DNA from: Cyanobium sp. NIES-981
Lineage (GTDB): Bacteria > Cyanobacteriota > Cyanobacteriia > PCC-6307 > Cyanobiaceae
Length of the DNA stretch: 64,000 nucleotides
Assembly (NCBI RefSeq): GCF_900088535.1
Contig: NZ_LT578417.1
Location: 2,666,001 to 2,730,000 of the forward strand
Direction: 5' to 3'
Numbering within the stretch: position 1 is the stretch's first letter; every line of letters begins with the position of its first letter. The notes under the pieces are model-generated. The model was given only the letters and a program-made list of their open reading frames with translations. It made no database searches and was not told the origin of the DNA. The position numbers and the translations under genes were made by a program. Positions 59,401-64,000 of the stretch are shown one piece after another.

Positions 59401-60091
59401 GCCCGATCCCCTGCCGGAGATCCCGCAGGAGGTGCGCGACAACGGCCTCGAGGCCCTGGCCGCGGACCTGCGCAGCCTGCAGGCCCGGATGGAGGCACTG
59501 GAGCCGGTGAACATGCTGGCGCTCGAGGAGCTCGAGCAGCTGGAAGGCCGCCTGGCGGAGCTGGAGAACCGCCTCGAGGTGCTCAGCAGCGAGCGGGAGG
59601 AGCTGCTGCTGCGCATCGAAACCGTGGCCACGCTGCGGCAGGAGGCCTTCCTTGAAGCCTTCACCGCCGTGGATGGCCACTTCCGCGAGATCTTCGCGGA
59701 GCTCTCCGAGGGCGAGGGCCATCTGCAGCTGGAGAATCCCGAGGCTCCGCTCGACGGCGGCCTCACCCTGGTGGCCCATCCCAAGGGGAAGGCCGTGCGT
59801 CGGCTGGCGGCCATGAGCGGGGGGGAGAAGTCGCTCACGGCCCTGAGCTTCCTGTTCGCCCTGCAGCGCTTCCGGCCGTCGCCCTTCTACGCCCTCGACG
59901 AGGTGGACAGCTTTCTCGATGGGGTGAACGTGGAGCGGCTGGCCGGCCTGATCGCCCGCCAGGCCGATCAGGCCCAGTTCATGGTGGTGAGTCACCGGCG
60001 GCCGATGATCGCCGCCGCCACCCGCACCATCGGCGTGACCCAGGCCCGCGGAGCCCACACCCAGGTGGTGGGATTACCGCCGGCCGCCTGA
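56471..60091 (+). CDS. smc: Chromosome segregation protein SMC
   Basis: A 1206-residue SMC ATPase. The N-terminal head has VELTHFKSFGG and the Walker A GPNGSGKSN. Two long Gln/Glu/Leu-rich coiled coils flank a hinge at about residues 520-690 (VLLEAGLEGIHGPVAQLGEV, YAEVFRYVFGDTLVFSD, TGGSLQQRGNQLGFG). The C-terminal head has the signature MSGGEKSLTALSF and Walker B PFYALDEVDSFLD. SMC with ScpA/ScpB organises chromosomes. It appears to start with TTG at 56471 (residues VFINQVELTH follow), since no ATG or GTG precedes the core. The coiled coils are unusually Gln/Ala-rich, in line with high GC. Confidence 0.95.
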   Translation: MVFINQVELTHFKSFGGSMTIPLEPGFTVVTGPNGSGKSNILDAVLFCLGLASSRGMRAERLPDLINSAMLRAGRAAETTVSVRFDLGDWQPDEAEAGLEAPEEGPWIRPGQRSWTVSRRLRVAPGGTYASSYTADGVPCNLQQLQTQLRRLRVDPEGSNVVMQGDVTRIVSMSARDRRGVIDELAGVALFDSRIEQTRFKLDDVQDRQERCSIVQQELLANRQKLERDCAKARTYQSLRERLHLGRLQEQVLAFEAAEAGLRALVSRQDALGRQQLQEREAIAAAEAAVEAGGRALEQLQAEVKALGEDQLLAVQAELAGLEAGSRELARQAEKHQLQAEDLQRQRQELARSRGELQQEQQRLEAAGDQAELDAAEAACRAAEAAVELSRRRLGEVAGRSGSWMEEQKRRSLRRQELASRLSPLEAERQQLAERLRQNQERLAELLAEEQREGSSQASAQQELEQAEAEWQQLTSSCASRQAQLQELAEAYALQQRTRQRLDQEQVQLEREIARLDSRRETLQESRGTGALRVLLEAGLEGIHGPVAQLGEVEERHRTALEVAAGARLGQVVVDDDRIAARAIELLKQRRAGRLTFLPLNRIRSPGGSQAASGAAALQRGGGSADRGQAGGLVGRAVDLVRHESVYAEVFRYVFGDTLVFSDLTSARRELGRCRAVTLEGELLEKSGAMTGGSLQQRGNQLGFGRSQEGDEAEPLRRRLLELGESLVACRRREAQLGQQLEELRPQLQQLQQRLAALEAQRGGARKALAPQLQRQHLLKERLAQLHHVLSTDQLRQQELSQQLEPLQQELAALHQEEAGAQASGDAARWQGLQQELEAADQSLVAARQQRDGLLAARRDRALAVERLRNQLEALGGEEQRLIAAVNALVLERTQWKERHQAEQERRAALERQQAELQTRFGERRRARDAAEAALAGQRQALQQRQWELQRLAEELQGLAEQQRSDQLRLEQLQRDLPDPLPEIPQEVRDNGLEALAADLRSLQARMEALEPVNMLALEELEQLEGRLAELENRLEVLSSEREELLLRIETVATLRQEAFLEAFTAVDGHFREIFAELSEGEGHLQLENPEAPLDGGLTLVAHPKGKAVRRLAAMSGGEKSLTALSFLFALQRFRPSPFYALDEVDSFLDGVNVERLAGLIARQADQAQFMVVSHRRPMIAAATRTIGVTQARGAHTQVVGLPPAA

Positions 60092-60133
60092 TGGCCGCCC
60101 CCGCCACACCGCCTGCTGGGTGAGAATGCGCCG

Positions 60134-61234
60134 ATGACGACCACACCACCGCCGGGCAGCGATCCCGCCGCCACCCCCAGTGATCGCCTCTGGCTGCGCT
60201 CGGAGCTGATGGGCACCCAGGTGATCACCCGGGACACCGGCCGCCGGCTGGGTGTGGTGGGCGAAGTGGTGGTGGACATCGACCGCCGCGAGGTGATCGC
60301 CCTCGGCCTGCGGGACAACCCCCTCACCCGCTTTCTGCCGGGGCTGCCGCGCTGGATGCCGCTCGACCGCATCCGCCAGGTGGGTGATGTGATTCTGGTG
60401 GATTCGGCCGATTCCCTGGCGGAAGGGTTCAGCCCGGAGAGTTACAGCAAGGTGATCAACTGCGATGTGGTCACCGAGGCCGGCCAGCAGCTCGGCAAGG
60501 TGCTGGGATTCAGCTTCGACATCGAAACCGGGGAGCTCACCACCCTGGTGCTCGGTGCCCTGGGCGTGCCCCTGCTCGGGGAGGGAGTGCTGAGCACCTG
60601 GGAACTGCCCGTGGTGGAGGTGGTGAGCAGCGGTCCGGACCGGATCATCGTGTACGAGGGGGCCGAGGACAAGCTCAAGCAGCTGGGCACCGGCCTGCTG
60701 GAGAAGCTCGGCATTGGCGGCGCCAGCTGGGAGCAGGAGGAACGGGAGCGGTTTCGCGGAACCGCGGTGCCGGTGGAGAACCAGCTGGCGCCAGGCATGC
60801 CCAGCCTGCAGGAGCAGCGCCGGATCCAGCCCGCGGCCACCCAGGCCCTCCTGCCGGACGAGGAACTCGACTACGTGGAGGTGGAACAGCGGCGCGAGCG
60901 GGCTCCGCTGCGCCAGCGCCGCTACCTCGATGAGGAGGAGCGCTTCAACGATGACCGCTTCGCCGATGAGCGCTTCACGGGCGAGCGCTACGGCGAAGAA
61001 CGTGAACCGATGGAAGAACCGGTCCCACCGCGGCAACGGGACATCTCACGGACGGGATCCAGGGAGGAGTGGTCCGAGCGCTACCGAACGGACCCCGACC
61101 GGTATGACCGTCCGCCAGCAGGGGCCGGCAACCGTGAGCCACGCCGTTACGACCAGCTCCGTCGCCCCGCCGGCGGTGCAGTCAACCCCGAACCGCTCGA
61201 CGTGGATGCAGAGGATTTCGGCGACCCCTGGTGA
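60134..61234 (+). CDS. PRC-barrel domain protein with charged tail
   Basis: A 366-residue protein with two PRC-barrel-like domains at about 18-95 (LRSELMGTQVITRDTGRRLGVVGEVVVDID) and 98-180 (VINCDVVTEAGQQLGKVLGFSFDIETGEL). A disordered tail rich in Arg, Glu, Phe and Pro follows, with near-repeats such as ERFNDDRFADERFTGERYG around residue 280. PRC barrels occur in photosynthetic reaction-centre H subunits and in RNA-metabolism proteins such as RimM. It starts 42 bp after smc, so co-transcription is likely. Function unknown. Confidence 0.8.
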   Translation: MTTTPPPGSDPAATPSDRLWLRSELMGTQVITRDTGRRLGVVGEVVVDIDRREVIALGLRDNPLTRFLPGLPRWMPLDRIRQVGDVILVDSADSLAEGFSPESYSKVINCDVVTEAGQQLGKVLGFSFDIETGELTTLVLGALGVPLLGEGVLSTWELPVVEVVSSGPDRIIVYEGAEDKLKQLGTGLLEKLGIGGASWEQEERERFRGTAVPVENQLAPGMPSLQEQRRIQPAATQALLPDEELDYVEVEQRRERAPLRQRRYLDEEERFNDDRFADERFTGERYGEEREPMEEPVPPRQRDISRTGSREEWSERYRTDPDRYDRPPAGAGNREPRRYDQLRRPAGGAVNPEPLDVDAEDFGDPW

Positions 61235-61258
61235 AGCCGCCGGCGGGGGGTGCCTGGA

Positions 61259-61699
61259 TCAGCTGGGCTTGAAGTCCAGTGAGGCGGAGTTCACGCAGTA
61301 GCGCTGACCCGTGGGGGCCGGGCCATCCCCGAACACGTGGCCCAGGTGGGCATCGCAGTTGGCGCAGCGGATCTCGGTGCGCACCATGCCGTGGCTGCGG
61401 TCCACCAGGGTGGTGATGGCCTCCGGCTTCGCCCCATCCCAGAAGCTGGGCCAGCCGGTGCCGGACTCGAACTTGGTGGCACTGCTGAACAGCTCGGCAC
61501 CGCAGCAGATGCAGTGGTACATCCCACTGCCCTTGTGGTTCCAGTAGGCGCCGGTGAAGGCCCGCTCGGTGCCCCCCTGGCGCGCCACCCGGAACTGCTC
61601 CGGGGTGAGCTTCTGGCGCCACTGCTCCTCGCTGGCATCGCGGGCCAGCCCGCTGTCGAGCCCACAGGCGGAACTCTGGGGATCACGGATCTCCGACAT
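61259..61699 (-). CDS. msrB: Peptide-methionine (R)-S-oxide reductase
   Basis: A 146-residue enzyme that reduces methionine-R-sulfoxide in proteins. Zinc is held by two CxxC pairs (C63/C66 in [10 protein letters not shown] and C112/C115 in [10 protein letters not shown]), and the catalytic Cys is C135 in [13 protein letters not shown]. The block [13 protein letters not shown] is also typical. The probable resolving Cys is not obvious among the remaining residues (C12, C65). It lies 24 bp downstream of the LpxB-related gene on the same strand. Confidence 0.95.
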   Translation of the reverse strand: MSEIRDPQSSACGLDSGLARDASEEQWRQKLTPEQFRVARQGGTERAFTGAYWNHKGSGMYHCICCGAELFSSATKFESGTGWPSFWDGAKPEAITTLVDRSHGMVRTEIRCANCDAHLGHVFGDGPAPTGQRYCVNSASLDFKPS

Positions 61700-61723
61700 G
61701 GCGGCAGGGCATCTGGAGTGAGC

Positions 61724-63028
61724 CTAGGAATCGGGATGGCCATCGGCGGAGCTGGCGGGCAGCAGCTCCTCCACCAGATCGGTGAGGGCCGCCACGGCCC
61801 CAGGCTGCCCCCGCAGGCTGTGGAGGTCGTCCCGCATCCCCTGCAGGCGGCCCGGTGCAGCCAGCCAGTCCGCCGCCTCGGCGGCGATCTGTGCCGGCGT
61901 GATCGGCCCCACCCGCTCGGGCACCACCGCCCGCCCGGCGCTGATGTTGGGAGAGGCCAGATAGCCCCTGTGGCGCAGCCTCCAGAGGGTGAGCACCACC
62001 CCGAAGCACCAGCGCAGCAGCGGCAGCCTGCCCAGCAGACCCGCCAGGCCATCCCAGGCCTGCATCACGTGCAGATGCTGCGTGGGCACGAGCACCAGCA
62101 TCGGCACCCCGAGGGCCGCCAGCTCGGCGGTGTTGGCCCCCACCGTGGTGAGGGCCAGGGCGCACTGGCTCAGCACGGCATGGGCGGGGCTGCGGCGCTC
62201 CAGCTGAATGCGCGTGCCGGCCTGGCTGATCAGGGCGTCGCCGGCGGGGGACAGCTGCGGCAGCCCGCCGCCGTACTGGGCCGCGATCGGGTTGGCCGGT
62301 CCCGCCTGGCGCAGCAGGTCGGCCACGCTGGTGGTGGGGGCCAGGGGCAGCAGGAAGCGGCAACCGGGGCGCAGGGAGGCCAGGCGGTCGGCCGTCTCCA
62401 GCAGGAACGGCACCCCCACGCGCAGCTTGGCGGGCTTGGAGCCCGGCAGCAGCGCCACCCACTCCCCCGGTGGCAGGGGCTGCTCACTGCGGGCCGATTC
62501 GGAGAGGTCGGCCATCAGATCCCCCACCATGCGGGAGCGGGACCGCCAGCGGGCCGGCAGCCGGGCCGCCGCCCCGGGCCCCATCACCGCGATGCGGTCG
62601 TTCCAGCGGGGCCAGCGGGCCACCCATTCCGCGTAGGTGAGGTGGCGATAACCCAGCCGGGCCGAGAGCAGCACACTCCAGAACTGGTCGCCGCCGAGGA
62701 ACACCACCACCCCCTGCCGCGGCCAGGGGCCGAAGCGCCGCGGCCTCAGCAGCAGCGGCCAGAAGCGGCTGGCGGGGGTGATCCGCTCGAACAGTCCCCA
62801 GGGGGCGGCGGCCCGGTGCTCGCGGCCGGTGCCGTTGGGGCAGGGCACCAGCACCAGATAGAGGGCGCAGAAACTGCGGGCGCGACCGGCGGCCTCCAGG
62901 CGGCGCTGGAGGCACTGGGCCACCGGCCGCACCCAGGTGGAGAGCTCACCCGGGCCGTTGCTGACCAGCACGATCCCGGCCTGGGGAACGGGGTCCGGCG
63001 TCGCGGTGTGGGGCTGCACCGCGTGCAC
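61724..63028 (-). CDS. Lipid-A-disaccharide synthase-related glycosyltransferase (cyanobacterial LpxB-like)
   Basis: A 434-residue GT-B-type protein. The N-terminus VLVSNGPGELSTWVRPVAQCL resembles the GExSGD-containing start of LpxB but lacks that exact motif. Later blocks VALLPGSKPAKLRVGVPFLLETADRL, LERRSPAHAVLSQCALALTTVGANTAELAALGVPMLVLVP correspond to the UDP-sugar-binding half of LpxB. Marine picocyanobacteria make reduced lipid A, and these longer paralogues are annotated as LpxB-related; acceptor and donor are unknown. The ATG at 63028 lies 30 bp from the tRNA-Leu gene. Confidence 0.8.
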   Translation of the reverse strand: MHAVQPHTATPDPVPQAGIVLVSNGPGELSTWVRPVAQCLQRRLEAAGRARSFCALYLVLVPCPNGTGREHRAAAPWGLFERITPASRFWPLLLRPRRFGPWPRQGVVVFLGGDQFWSVLLSARLGYRHLTYAEWVARWPRWNDRIAVMGPGAAARLPARWRSRSRMVGDLMADLSESARSEQPLPPGEWVALLPGSKPAKLRVGVPFLLETADRLASLRPGCRFLLPLAPTTSVADLLRQAGPANPIAAQYGGGLPQLSPAGDALISQAGTRIQLERRSPAHAVLSQCALALTTVGANTAELAALGVPMLVLVPTQHLHVMQAWDGLAGLLGRLPLLRWCFGVVLTLWRLRHRGYLASPNISAGRAVVPERVGPITPAQIAAEAADWLAAPGRLQGMRDDLHSLRGQPGAVAALTDLVEELLPASSADGHPDS

Positions 63029-63057
63029 CGGACCAGAAGGAGAGAGCCAGAAAAAAG

Positions 63058-63139
63058 TGCGGATGGCGAGACTTGAACTCGCAAGGCCGAAGCCACACGC
63101 CCCTCAAACGTGCGTGTCTACCAATTCCACCACATCCGC
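63058..63139 (-). tRNA. tRNA-Leu (anticodon GAG)
   Basis: An 82-nt class II tRNA on the minus strand. Acceptor GCGGATG pairs with CATCCGC, with discriminator A and no encoded CCA. The D arm holds TGGAATTGGTAGACA. The anticodon stem CACGT/GCGTG encloses TTGAGGG, giving anticodon GAG for CUC/CUU codons. A long variable arm (GGCTTCGGCC) and the T arm GCGAGTTCAAGTCTCGC follow, all as expected for leucine. Confidence 0.95.
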
Positions 63140-63312
63140 ATGATGCAACGGCTGGGCGCGGGCCCCTCCGGGTGGTTCGGTGGATCCCTGCGGACCACCG
63201 GGCCAGCAATATACCCATCGCCGGTCCCGCGCACCGCCCCGGGTTCCCCTCCGGCCGCTGCGGTGAGCACTGATACAGTCCGGCCTGGCCTGTACCAGCT
63301 GAGCTGCTGCGG

Positions 63313-64000
63313 ATGTCCATCGGCAAATTGCTGATCGCCAACCGCGGCGAAATCGCCCTGCGCATCCTGCGCACCTGCCGCGAACTGGGCATCCCCACGG
63401 TGGCCGTGTACAGCACGGTGGACCGCAACGCCCTGCATGTGCAGCTGGCCGATGAGGCGGTGTGCGTGGGCGAGGCGCCCAGCTCCAAGAGCTACCTCAA
63501 CATCCCCAACATCCTGGCGGCGGCCACCTCCCGGGGAGCTGACGCCATCCATCCGGGCTACGGCTTCCTGGCGGAGAACGACCGCTTCGCCGAGATCTGC
63601 GCCGACCACGGCCTCACCTTCGTGGGCCCCTCGCCGGAGGCGATCCGGGCGATGGGCGACAAGTCGACGGCCAAGGCCACGATGCAGCGGGTGGGCGTGC
63701 CCACCATTCCCGGCAGTGAGGGGCTGCTGACCTCTCCGGAGCAGGCCGCCGGCCTGGCCGCCTCCATGGGCTACCCGGTGATGATCAAGGCCACCGCCGG
63801 AGGGGGCGGCCGCGGCATGCGCCTGGTGCCCGGCCCGGAGCAGCTGGAGGGCCTGTTCAGGGCGGCCCAGGGTGAGGCGGAGGCCGCCTTCGGCAACCCC
63901 GGCCTCTACATGGAGAAGTTCATCGACCGGCCCCGCCACGTGGAGGTGCAGGTGCTGGCCGATCGCCACGGCAACGTGGTGCACCTGGGGGAGCGCGACT
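63313..64000 (+). CDS. accC: Biotin carboxylase subunit of acetyl-CoA carboxylase, N-terminal half (runs off the window)
   Basis: The first 229 residues of AccC, which carboxylates the biotin on AccB with bicarbonate and ATP in fatty-acid synthesis. The biotin-carboxylase N-domain reads [27 protein letters not shown] and [13 protein letters not shown]. The ATP-grasp domain shows [16 protein letters not shown] (glycine-rich loop) and [17 protein letters not shown]. The ATG at 63313 gives the standard start. The rest lies beyond the window. Confidence 0.96.
   Translation, partial: MSIGKLLIANRGEIALRILRTCRELGIPTVAVYSTVDRNALHVQLADEAVCVGEAPSSKSYLNIPNILAAATSRGADAIHPGYGFLAENDRFAEICADHGLTFVGPSPEAIRAMGDKSTAKATMQRVGVPTIPGSEGLLTSPEQAAGLAASMGYPVMIKATAGGGGRGMRLVPGPEQLEGLFRAAQGEAEAAFGNPGLYMEKFIDRPRHVEVQVLADRHGNVVHLGERD

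Noticed and set aside
56402..60058. 1218-codon frame antisense to smc
   Set aside because: Leu/Gln-rich shadow of the coiled-coil codons of smc, without start context or domain.

Overview
The window comes from a high-GC picocyanobacterium of the Cyanobium / Synechococcus type (alpha-cyanobacteria). Supporting signs are psbA (photosystem II D1), a high-light-inducible protein, CP12, split rpoC1/rpoC2, the nusA-ylxR-infB cluster, and a circularly permuted two-piece tmRNA gene whose tag (ANNIVRFSRQAAPVAA) fits this lineage. Genes are tightly packed, with several 4-nt stop/start overlaps. High GC gives many long spurious antisense reading frames, which are not annotated.

Layout. 1-5.2 kb: end of a probable HEAT-like gene, a 41-aa membrane peptide, a sodium:solute symporter, a GpsA-like dehydrogenase, then rlmN and an hli gene. 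5.2-14.7 kb: rpoB-rpoC1-rpoC2 on the minus strand, running on into hli-rlmN. 14.9-20.7 kb: tatD, rpsT, hisD, rpiA, an HtrA-type protease, a CpdA-like phosphoesterase and a small Cys-containing protein. 20.7-27.6 kb: rimP-nusA-ylxR-infB plus a membrane protein whose 3' end overlaps a convergent small membrane gene, then tRNA-Thr(CGU). 27.8-31.8 kb: a DUF985-type cupin, psbA with promoter and terminator, two small exported proteins and an aspartoacylase-like gene. 31.9-44 kb: Xi-type glutathione transferase, a membrane protein, an ABC-F ATPase, CP12, obgE, a sugar-ABC ATPase, mutS2, a VOC protein, hemB and a DnaJ-like co-chaperone.

44-54 kb is the accessory-looking part. It holds a thioredoxin-like exported protein and a three-gene GRR-type RiPP cluster: grrP (orphan periplasmic binding protein), grrA (precursor with six Phe-X-Asn motifs) and grrM (radical SAM/SPASM maturase). 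The grrM frame is broken at a C6 run. Next comes a 1715-bp IS inserted into another full-length copy of itself; each insertion has its own 6-bp target duplication (CAGGTA outside, CATGTA inside). After that are an AT-richer protein with ten RTX-like motifs at roughly 22-residue spacing, a gene-poor stretch, and the permuted ssrA.

54.3-64 kb returns to housekeeping: a THUMP-type RNA methyltransferase, a holin-like / DUF883-like membrane pair, smc, a PRC-barrel protein, msrB, an LpxB-related glycosyltransferase, tRNA-Leu(GAG) and the start of accC. All names rest on reading motifs and family recall; no database search was run.
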